Part shown: positions 32,486 through 37,911 of the stretch, piece by piece | Layout: every line of letters begins with the position of its first letter | Numbering within the stretch: position 1 is the stretch's first letter | Assembly: GCA_016218495.1 (NCBI GenBank) | Contig: JACRDU010000103.1 | Coordinates: forward strand, 1-37,911 | Length of the DNA stretch: 37,911 bases | DNA from: Elusimicrobiota bacterium | Lineage (GTDB): Bacteria > Elusimicrobiota > Elusimicrobia > UBA1565 | Direction of reading: 5' to 3' | Made by a program: the position numbers and the translations under genes | Notes under the pieces: generated by a model | The model's input: only the letters and a program-made list of their open reading frames with translations | The model's database searches: none | What the model was told of the DNA's origin: nothing

Positions 32486-33283
32486 ATGCGGCCGATCCTC
32501 TTCTCCTTCGGGAACCTGCACGTCCTCGCCGCCCCGGTCTTCGCCGGCTTCGCCGCCATCGCCGCGGCGCTCTACATCCGCCGCAACCGCGCCTACGCGG
32601 AACTCGACGGAGAGCGCTACTGGGACCTGATGCTGCCTCTGGCCGTAGGCACCATCGGGGGCGGCGTGCTGCTCTACTTCTTCTTCTACGGGGGGGGAGC
32701 GGCCAAGAACTGGGCGAACTTCCTGCGCACGCACCGGGTCGGAGGCGGGGCCTTCTACGGGGACATCATCGGGGCCCTGACCACCGCCTGGGTGGTCTGG
32801 AAGGTGAAAGGGCTGTCGTTCCGCAAGACCGCCGACCTCATCGGAGCGGCCGCTCCGCTCGGCCTGGCCGTGATGCGCCTGGGCTGCCTGCAGCACGGCT
32901 GCTGCTACGGCAAACGCACCGACCTGCCCTGGGGGATCGTCTTCAGCGACGAACGCTCGGCCGTCTGGCGCCGCTACCTGAACACGCCGCTGCATCCGAC
33001 CCAGGTCTATGAGTTCCTCGTCGCCTGCGCCATCTTCGCGGCGGCGCACTTCCTCGTGCTTCCGCGCGTCAAGGACGGCCGGCTCCCCCGCGGCTCGGTC
33101 CTTGTCTTCTTCCTGGTCTCCTACGGCGTGCTGCGCTTCATGCTGGAATTCCTGCGCGGCAGCGACCCGGGCCTATACCGTCCCTACGGGTTGACCACCG
33201 CCCAGGCGCTGGCCGTGGCCTCCGCCACGGGGGCCTCCGTCCTGTGGGCGTACTGGAAGAAGACCGATGCCCTCAAGGCCTGA
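32486..33283 (+). CDS. prolipoprotein diacylglyceryl transferase family protein (GCCYG variant)
   Basis: 265 residues with about seven membrane helices. Lgt attaches diacylglycerol from phosphatidylglycerol to the lipobox cysteine. The family layout is visible (FYGDIIGALTTAWVVWK; MRLGCLQHGCCYGKRTDLPW; HPTQVYEFLVACAIF; GSVLVFFLVSYGVLRFMLEFLR). The usual Lgt signature GR-GNF-N-E is replaced here by R-LGC-HGCCYG, as in a wide group of Lgt-like paralogues. Standard Lgt activity is therefore uncertain. It starts a + strand unit with the WGT membrane protein and two GGCCG-tailed peptides. Confidence 0.85.
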   Translation: MRPILFSFGNLHVLAAPVFAGFAAIAAALYIRRNRAYAELDGERYWDLMLPLAVGTIGGGVLLYFFFYGGGAAKNWANFLRTHRVGGGAFYGDIIGALTTAWVVWKVKGLSFRKTADLIGAAAPLGLAVMRLGCLQHGCCYGKRTDLPWGIVFSDERSAVWRRYLNTPLHPTQVYEFLVACAIFAAAHFLVLPRVKDGRLPRGSVLVFFLVSYGVLRFMLEFLRGSDPGLYRPYGLTTAQALAVASATGASVLWAYWKKTDALKA

Positions 33284-34052
33284 CCCGCGGCGCTGGGCCC
33301 TCTTCCTCGGAGGCGCCGTCCTGATGCTGGCGGTGGCGCTTTGGCGCCGAGACCTCTTCCTGCAGGCGCTGAGCGTGACCCTGGCCCAGCTCCAGCGCGG
33401 CGGCTTGGCACGGGTCAAGCTCCTCATAGAAGCCGGGCTCTTCGCCGGCATCCTCCTCTACACCCTGCGGGTCATCCCGGAACGCGCCGACCTGCGCAAG
33501 GACGCCCTGCGCGTCGCGCTGGGCTTCGCGGCGGGCTACCTGGCCGAGGCCTGGGGGACGCGCTTGGGGCTGTGGCGCTACTACACGCGGGAGACTCCCC
33601 CGCTCTGGATCGTCCCGGCCTGGCCGCTGGGCGCATTGGTCATCGAGCGCACCGCGGCGCGTTGGGCTCCCGCCCTGTCGCGCCTGCCCGCGGCGGCCGG
33701 GAGGGGGCTGCATGCCCTGGCCATCTTGCTGGTCCTATCCACCTTCCTGCTGATGGCGGGCCCCGCCATAGGCCACCCCGCCACTTGGGCGGCCTTGGCC
33801 GTCGTCTTCTGGGCGCTCTTTTGGCGCATCAGCGCGCGGGACCTACCCGTGCTGGCCGCGGGGGCGTTCTGCGTGCTTTTCGCCGACACCTGGGGCACGA
33901 CCAACAACTGCTGGCGCTATTGGCTGCAGCGCCCGTACGGCACCTGGGGGTTGGCGGCCGGCGTGGGCTTCGGGGTCTGCTTCGACACGGCCGTGGTCCT
34001 GGGCTGCCTGAAAGCGGCAGAGGGCCTAGATGGTATGGGCCAAAGGTCCTAG
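33267..34052 (+). CDS. membrane protein with duplicated WGT-WRY motif
   Basis: 261 residues and six to eight hydrophobic helices. Two sections repeat the same spacing: Glu94-A-WGT with WRY at 103-105, and Asp207-T-WGT with WRY at 216-218. Each is followed by a Trp/Pro-rich stretch (LWIVPAWPLG; RPYGTWG). This suggests an internal duplication with an acidic residue in each half near the membrane. I do not recognise the family. It overlaps the Lgt-like gene by 17 bases. Confidence 0.7.
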   Translation: MPSRPDPRRWALFLGGAVLMLAVALWRRDLFLQALSVTLAQLQRGGLARVKLLIEAGLFAGILLYTLRVIPERADLRKDALRVALGFAAGYLAEAWGTRLGLWRYYTRETPPLWIVPAWPLGALVIERTAARWAPALSRLPAAAGRGLHALAILLVLSTFLLMAGPAIGHPATWAALAVVFWALFWRISARDLPVLAAGAFCVLFADTWGTTNNCWRYWLQRPYGTWGLAAGVGFGVCFDTAVVLGCLKAAEGLDGMGQRS

Positions 34053-34064
34053 GCCCTTTGGCCC
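34037..34064 (+). terminator. hairpin at the end of the WGT gene
   Basis: GGGCCAAAGG (34037-34046) and CCTTTGGCCC (34055-34064) make a perfect 10-bp stem with an 8-base loop covering the stop codon. Only TT follows, so it could be an attenuator, partial terminator or mRNA stabiliser before the small-protein genes. Confidence 0.55.
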
Positions 34065-34134
34065 TTGCCGACGCCTCGGACCCAAGGCAAAGTCTCTATA
34101 CGGACGCGCCCGAGATTCGGGCCGGGGGAAGACC

Positions 34135-34386
34135 ATGAGGAACATTCTCAAGAAAGGATTGGTGCTCGGCTTCGCCTTCGCCGCATTGGGGGCCTTGGCC
34201 ATCTCCCCCGGCTTCACACAGACCAATGACCGCGGGACGAGCGGGGCCCCGAACGGCACCGGGATGACCGGTGAAGAGGCGCAGGCCTATCGCGACGGAT
34301 ACAACGCCTCGTTCCAGAAGGCCAAGGAAGACCAGCAGGCCGCTCTGGACAAGGAACAGGAATCTTCGGGCGGGTGCTGCGGCTGA
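34135..34386 (+). CDS. small exported protein with SSGGCCG tail (copy 1)
   Basis: 83 residues from the ATG at 34135, preceded by GGGGGAAG. Residues 1-29 form a signal peptide (MRNILKKGLVLGFAFAALG, then ALAISPGFTQ). The mature part is hydrophilic, with AYRDGYNASFQKAKEDQQ, and ends ESSGGCCG. The only cysteines are the two at the C-terminus. It is paralogous to the next gene. Lower GC codons than neighbours are not obvious. Function unknown; the Cys pair could carry a lipid, metal or disulfide. Confidence 0.75.
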   Translation: MRNILKKGLVLGFAFAALGALAISPGFTQTNDRGTSGAPNGTGMTGEEAQAYRDGYNASFQKAKEDQQAALDKEQESSGGCCG

Positions 34387-34403
34387 GGCCCAGGAGAACC
34401 AAA

Positions 34404-34607
34404 ATGAAAAACATGACCAAATTCATGGTGTTCGCTCTGGCGCTCAGCGCCCTCGGAACGATGGCCGTCTCGGCCCCCGCGGCCGACACGACAGCGGCAT
34501 ACAACCAAGGCAGGGCCGATGGCTCGGCCAAAGGGAAGCAGGCCGCCATCGACGACCAGCCCGCGGACGAGAAAGAGGAGTCGTCTTCCGGCGGCTGTTG
34601 CGGCTAG
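34404..34607 (+). CDS. small exported protein with SSGGCCG tail (copy 2)
   Basis: 67 residues from the ATG at 34404, with AGGAG 6-10 bases upstream. Signal peptide about 1-27 (MKNMTKFMVFALALSALGTM). The mature part has AAYNQGRADGSAKGKQAA and ends EESSSGGCCG. The AY..G......K.K..Q.A..D spacing and the tail match copy 1, 17 bases upstream. A terminator follows at 34641. The two are the most abundant-looking small genes of the cluster, with good ribosome sites. Confidence 0.75.
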   Translation: MKNMTKFMVFALALSALGTMAVSAPAADTTAAYNQGRADGSAKGKQAAIDDQPADEKEESSSGGCCG

Positions 34608-34640
34608 CCGACGACAGAGCCGGATTCCCCCGTAATAGAA

Positions 34641-34670
34641 GAGGCCCGCCGAAAGGCGGGCCTCTCTGTT
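34641..34670 (+). terminator. rho-independent terminator after the GGCCG-tailed genes
   Basis: A perfect 10-bp stem, GAGGCCCGCC with GGCGGGCCTC, a GAAA tetraloop and TCTGTTAT after it. It may also act on the convergent gene that ends at 34708. Confidence 0.85.
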
Positions 34671-34707
34671 ATGGGGATGGAATAATAACAGGCACGATGG
34701 AATAGGT

Positions 34708-35610
34708 CTAGCGGGGCTGGGACTGTTGGTGGCGTTGGACGGCGGTCTTGGCGCCGGAGAGGTTCGTCATGTTGCCGGTGACCTTGAGGTCGGAGGCCAG
34801 GGTCTTCAGGGCGGAGAGGTCCTGGCCGGGCTGGATGGCCTGCGGCAGCAGGCTGCCGGTGCGCGGGATGAGGTAGCCGGTGAGGTCGGTGACGAAGGTG
34901 GCCACCTTCTTGTCCTCGGTGAGGAAGCGCTTGACCTCGTCGTAGACCGGCTTCGGGGGCTTCTGGCGCAGGCCCTCGAGCATCATCCCCATCGTGACCC
35001 GCCAGACGTCACCGTTGGTGGCGTACTTGTATACGGTCTTGCGCACCTCGGGCAGAGCCACCGCTCCGCGAACGAAGTCATAGGGGTTCCGATTCCTCTC
35101 ATACTGGGCTTTGAGCGCCATATACCTCGGCATGCGTCCGAAGGCCGCGTCGACCTCCCGGACGATGGACTCCTTCTTGCGGTAGCGGGTAGTAATCTTC
35201 TTGAGCCGGTCCTGTTCGGCTCTGACGAGGTGGTCGTACTTCATGACCATCTCCCGCTCCCTGGATCTGGAATCGTCCTCCTGCTCCTTGGGGTCCTTAT
35301 AGAAGATTTTGTCCTTTTCGGGGACGAAGCCGGACAGGCCGGGGCCGGCCGAGGCTAGGCGCGACTGAGCCTCCCTTTCCGCCTGTGAGACGTAGCGCTC
35401 CGACGAGGGGAAGGCGGGGGCAGGCTCGTCGTCCGGAACCGCTTCGACGTTGAAGGCCTCCGCCTCCGAGACTTCGGCGGCTTGCTCCTGTGCCTGTTTG
35501 CGCCCGAGCATCCACCACATGAAGAGGGTCAGCGCCAGGATGGGGATCAGCGCCAGCCACCATTTGAATCCGGAAGGCGCGGGGGCCTGGGATGGGGTTT
35601 CCTCTTCCAT
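34708..35610 (-). CDS. membrane-anchored protein of unknown function
   Basis: 300 residues. A short cytoplasmic N-terminus, one membrane helix (about 16-35, WWLALIPILALTLFMWWML), an acidic linker, a helical section with a basic coiled-coil stretch (EQDRLKKITTRYRKKE) and a C-terminal domain. It is a bitopic protein with its bulk in the periplasm. No family is recognised. It has its own promoter at 35626-35654. Confidence 0.65.
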   Translation of the reverse strand: MEEETPSQAPAPSGFKWWLALIPILALTLFMWWMLGRKQAQEQAAEVSEAEAFNVEAVPDDEPAPAFPSSERYVSQAEREAQSRLASAGPGLSGFVPEKDKIFYKDPKEQEDDSRSREREMVMKYDHLVRAEQDRLKKITTRYRKKESIVREVDAAFGRMPRYMALKAQYERNRNPYDFVRGAVALPEVRKTVYKYATNGDVWRVTMGMMLEGLRQKPPKPVYDEVKRFLTEDKKVATFVTDLTGYLIPRTGSLLPQAIQPGQDLSALKTLASDLKVTGNMTNLSGAKTAVQRHQQSQPR

Positions 35611-35617
35611 AATGGGC

Positions 35618-35631
35618 TACACTGAAGTGTA
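35618..35631. promoter_or_regulatory. palindrome overlapping the -10 of the 34708-35610 gene
   Basis: TACACT-GA-AGTGTA, a perfect inverted repeat of 6-base arms that includes the -10 hexamer on the minus strand. It could be a repressor site or a chance result of the -10 sequence. Confidence 0.4.
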
Positions 35632-35654
35632 ATGTGGAGGTCGGCCCCTGTCAA
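35626..35654 (-). promoter_or_regulatory. sigma70-type promoter of the 34708-35610 gene
   Basis: On the minus strand TTGACA (35654-35649), 17 bases, TACACT (35631-35626). The -35 overlaps the stop codon of the oxidoreductase gene. The leader before the ATG at 35610 is only about 8-10 bases. Confidence 0.75.
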
Positions 35655-36541
35655 GAAACCGGGTCCAGGCGCTCCAGGACCTTCGTCACCGCGAGGGCGC
35701 GCGCGCCGTTGCTAGGGCCTCCCCGACGAACCAGACGGGCGAACGCCTCGAGGGCGAAACGCAGGTTATGGCCCTCGGCGGCAGAGAACCGGGAGAGCTT
35801 CCCGGGCAAGAGGTCTCCTACCACCCAGCGCAGGCGCCTATACCGCCGCACCAGCAACGCCGGAGAGCTCCCGGGACGATAGAGCACGCTCCCCTCGGTC
35901 CCGTAGAGGACGACCTCGGTATCTTTCCCAGGGTAGTTGAGGCTCAAGGAAATCTCCGCCCGGAACCCGGGCCCCTCGGCCGAGATAGCCCCGCTCTCGA
36001 CCGCGCCGCGGCAGACCACGAGGTCGCGGCGAATGAAGCGCAGGCCTTCCAGAGGCACGAACAGGTCGAGGACCGAGAGCATGTGCGAACCGAGGAGCCA
36101 GTACACGCTGCCTCCTCCGAATCGTCCCAGATGGCGCACTGAAAGCTCCGCTCCGCTCAGACGACCGATGGCTCCGGAGCGCACCAACTCCCGCGCCTTG
36201 GCCAGGGCGCGCGAGAATGTGTGGGTATAGTCCACCATGAGCGGGGCCTCGCGGGCCCGTGACAAGGCGAGGAGATTCCGGCATTGCTCGACGCTGAAGC
36301 ACAAAGGCTTCTCGCAGAAGACGGCATTGCCGGCCGTCAGTGCCGCAGATACGATGCGAGGACGCGCGGCGTTGGGCACCGCCTCGACCACAGCCTCCAA
36401 CTCAGGATTGCGGGCCGCTTCGACCGCCCCGGCGCGTCCGCTGACGCCCGCCAGCTCGAACAGAGGGGACTCCCTCAGGTAGCGTTCGAGCTTGGAACCC
36501 CAGTAGCCGCGCCCGATGAGGCAGACCCGGACGGGCCTCAT
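35651..36541 (-). CDS. Gfo/Idh/MocA family NAD(P)-dependent oxidoreductase
   Basis: 296 residues. The Rossmann motif is LIGRGYWGSKL near residue 9, and the family lysine is in FCEKPL (EKP, about 77). The C-terminal half has the Gfo/Idh/MocA beta-sheet pattern (LGRFGGGSVYWLLGSHMLSVLD with a conserved His). These enzymes oxidise or reduce sugars, often nucleotide-sugar precursors. It overlaps the radical SAM gene by four bases, so they may act in one pathway. Confidence 0.85.
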   Translation of the reverse strand: MRPVRVCLIGRGYWGSKLERYLRESPLFELAGVSGRAGAVEAARNPELEAVVEAVPNAARPRIVSAALTAGNAVFCEKPLCFSVEQCRNLLALSRAREAPLMVDYTHTFSRALAKARELVRSGAIGRLSGAELSVRHLGRFGGGSVYWLLGSHMLSVLDLFVPLEGLRFIRRDLVVCRGAVESGAISAEGPGFRAEISLSLNYPGKDTEVVLYGTEGSVLYRPGSSPALLVRRYRRLRWVVGDLLPGKLSRFSAAEGHNLRFALEAFARLVRRGGPSNGARALAVTKVLERLDPVS

Positions 36542-37692
36542 GGCGCGCCGTCCCGCGAGGCCCAGCGGGCGTTGATCTCGAGGGCCATCCGGTTGCAGCG
36601 GGCCCCCTCCGCGAAGCAGGTAGAAGGACGGAAAGCTGGGTCCTGGTCCCGGAGCATCATCGCCTCCAGCTCAGGCAGGGCCTCCGGGATGCAACCGAGC
36701 CGGTTCATGGCGAAGCTCGGCGTCGCCGTGCTCGAGCAGCGGTAGACCCAGCCGTCGGCACCGAAGGTAATCTGGTAATAGCCGTACACGCATTGGAGGA
36801 AGTGCATCCGGTCCACATCCTGGTGCTCCGGAGAGATGTAGAAGACGAAGGGCCTCTCCTCGCGATCCTTCGAAAGTAGCCGGGAGAGGCGGCGTTCATA
36901 TTCCGCGCGCTGGCCGACTTCGACTGTCCCCTTATACCGCCGGACCTCCTCGAAGTCCTTCCCGTAGACCTCGTAAGGGATGGAGAATCTCAGAGTGTCT
37001 ACTCCAATCCGGCGGGCGGTCTCCACCATCGCTGAGAGCTCGGCCTCCGAGGAGTTGTGCTTATTGAGCAGATAGCAGACCCTAATCTTGGGAGTAGTCC
37101 GCGTCCCACGCGCGGAGACGGCCATGCGCAAGCCCTCGATGATATCGGTGAACCAGTCCTGGTCGAGGTTCTTGGTCAGCATGTGGCTCTCGGGCGCGCC
37201 CGCGTCTAGGCTGACCGAAAGATAGTCCTGCGGGCCCGAGGAGATGCGGCACAGCTCGGAGAGGAACCCGGAATCCCCCTCGAGCTTCTTGAGCAGCGAC
37301 CCGTTGGTATGGATTCCGAAGCTCGAGCCGTGGCGCTTGGTCAGGCGCAGATAGTCCATGAAGCGCGGGTTCATGAGCGGCTCGGTATAGACGCCGCCAT
37401 AGATGCAGTAGGGGACCCGCCCCCCGAGTTCATCGAGCAGTCGGAGCCCCTTGTCCTCCCATTGGCCCATCTCTTGAGCGAGCAGCTTGCCCTGGCAATA
37501 GTAGCAGTGGAAGTTGCACGGGGTGGCCCTGTCCGCGGGGAGATGAATCTCCAACTGCCGGGGATACACGAGCCTGCCTGAGAATACCTCTGACAGGCCG
37601 CCGCCCAAATGGCGCTTCAGGAGCTCGAAATAGTGGTACTCTGCGGGCCTCAAGTCCTGATTACGGGGCTCAGCCCCTTGTCGGTCATCCAT
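36538..37692 (-). CDS. radical SAM protein with SPASM-like C-terminal cysteines
   Basis: 384 residues. The radical SAM cluster motif is Cys59-x3-Cys63-x2-Cys66 (CNFHCYYC). YGGVYTEPLMNPRF and IHTNGSLL are the usual barrel strands. After the barrel comes a Cys-rich part: CVYGYYQITFGADGWVYRC, GC and CFAEGARC, which fits an auxiliary SPASM/twitch Fe-S site. Such enzymes modify peptides or sugars; with a Gfo/Idh/MocA partner a sugar or cell-surface substrate is plausible. It is led by a strong promoter. The substrate is unknown. Confidence 0.85.
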   Translation of the reverse strand: MDDRQGAEPRNQDLRPAEYHYFELLKRHLGGGLSEVFSGRLVYPRQLEIHLPADRATPCNFHCYYCQGKLLAQEMGQWEDKGLRLLDELGGRVPYCIYGGVYTEPLMNPRFMDYLRLTKRHGSSFGIHTNGSLLKKLEGDSGFLSELCRISSGPQDYLSVSLDAGAPESHMLTKNLDQDWFTDIIEGLRMAVSARGTRTTPKIRVCYLLNKHNSSEAELSAMVETARRIGVDTLRFSIPYEVYGKDFEEVRRYKGTVEVGQRAEYERRLSRLLSKDREERPFVFYISPEHQDVDRMHFLQCVYGYYQITFGADGWVYRCSSTATPSFAMNRLGCIPEALPELEAMMLRDQDPAFRPSTCFAEGARCNRMALEINARWASRDGAP

Positions 37693-37730
37693 GCTCTGGC
37701 CCGCCGCGGAAGCGGCCGATTTCCGTCGGG

Positions 37731-37759
37731 AGTATAGCCCCCGCCCCGCTTGGTGTCAA
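37731..37759 (-). promoter_or_regulatory. sigma70-type promoter of the radical SAM operon
   Basis: On the minus strand TTGACA (37759-37754), 17 bases, TATACT (37736-37731), a near-consensus promoter. The leader to the ATG at 37692 is about 30 bases. Confidence 0.8.
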
Positions 37760-37911
37760 CGCCGCCGTTTCTCCAAGTTCACACACTTTTAAGGGCGTGG
37801 TTGTTCCCCTCCAACGGATCGCTCGGCACGGCAGAACCGGTAGAATCCTGCGTCTCGGTCTGCCAGAGCCCGAGGGGGGCAAAGAGGGGGCCCGCCGAGG
37901 GCAACCGAGCA
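37760..37911. other. non-coding end of the window
   Basis: No gene is supported here. On the + strand a TAGAAT at 37841-37846 could be a -10 for something that begins near 37853 and continues beyond the window. The G-rich end does not match an RNA family that I can name. Confidence 0.3.

Noticed and set aside
37760-37911. Riboswitch or structured RNA at the window end
   Set aside because: G-rich and truncated; no conserved core of a known RNA class could be recognised.

Overview
The window is a very GC-rich, densely coded bacterial chromosome segment. Most neighbouring genes overlap by 1-30 bases (ATGA or GTGA junctions). Exported lipoproteins with clear lipoboxes, an RseB-like protein, an Lgt-family enzyme and a lipoate pathway point to a Gram-negative (diderm) bacterium. 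The gene mix would suit a GC-rich Elusimicrobiota or a deltaproteobacterial-type lineage, but that is inference; no rRNA or tRNA is present to settle it.

Layout. 1-3292 (+): the 3' end of a FliG-C-like gene, a TPR lipoprotein and two long coiled-coil proteins. 3293-5460 (+): groES-groEL with a sigma70-type promoter, unusually arranged CIRCE half-sites and a perfect terminator. 5461-7764: a Cys-rich membrane protein, then a visibly lower-GC island of decaying toxin-antitoxin genes. It holds a frameshifted CopG/BrnA antitoxin, a BrnT toxin missing its N-terminus, a small unknown gene, a short antitoxin and a RelE/ParE toxin with an in-frame stop. 7955-17602 (+): housekeeping genes yggS, yggU (DUF167), mtnA, cutA, an FNR-like flavoprotein, maf, an orphan histidine kinase with a small exported partner, a Yip1-like membrane protein, lipA, lipB, a pteridine-reductase-like SDR and a QueD/PTPS-like protein. 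17609-19218 (-): a GH1 beta-glycosidase and a zinc-ribbon membrane protein, divergent from trxB (+, 19246-20178). 20282-27700 (-): glpK, an acyltransferase, a GNAT protein, a RecB-like Fe-S nuclease, an unknown gene, a GH30 lipoprotein, an exported dual-specificity phosphatase and a HigB/HigA-type toxin-antitoxin pair. 27763-32349 (-): an ECF sigma factor, zinc-finger anti-sigma factor, RseB-like protein, radC, a TPR-like lipoprotein, a membrane protein and a HEAT-like protein. 32486-34607 (+): a variant Lgt-family enzyme, a membrane protein with a duplicated WGT-WRY motif and two tandem small exported proteins ending in SSGGCCG. 34708-37692 (-): a membrane-anchored unknown protein, a Gfo/Idh/MocA oxidoreductase and a radical SAM enzyme behind a strong promoter.

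How the genes fit together. LipA and LipB form the lipoate insertion pathway. The SDR and QueD-like protein suggest pterin or deazapurine chemistry. GlpK and the acyltransferase suggest glycerol-to-phospholipid flow. The sigma, anti-sigma and RseB-like genes form an envelope-stress module with a visible ECF-type promoter. A recurrent feature is a -10 hexamer 5-9 bases before the start codon (1260, 6790, 7955, 9051, 14952, 19246, 24652, 32486), which suggests widespread leaderless transcripts. The most system-like novelty is 32486-34607, where an Lgt-like transferase, the duplicated-motif membrane protein and two GGCCG-tailed exported peptides sit together.
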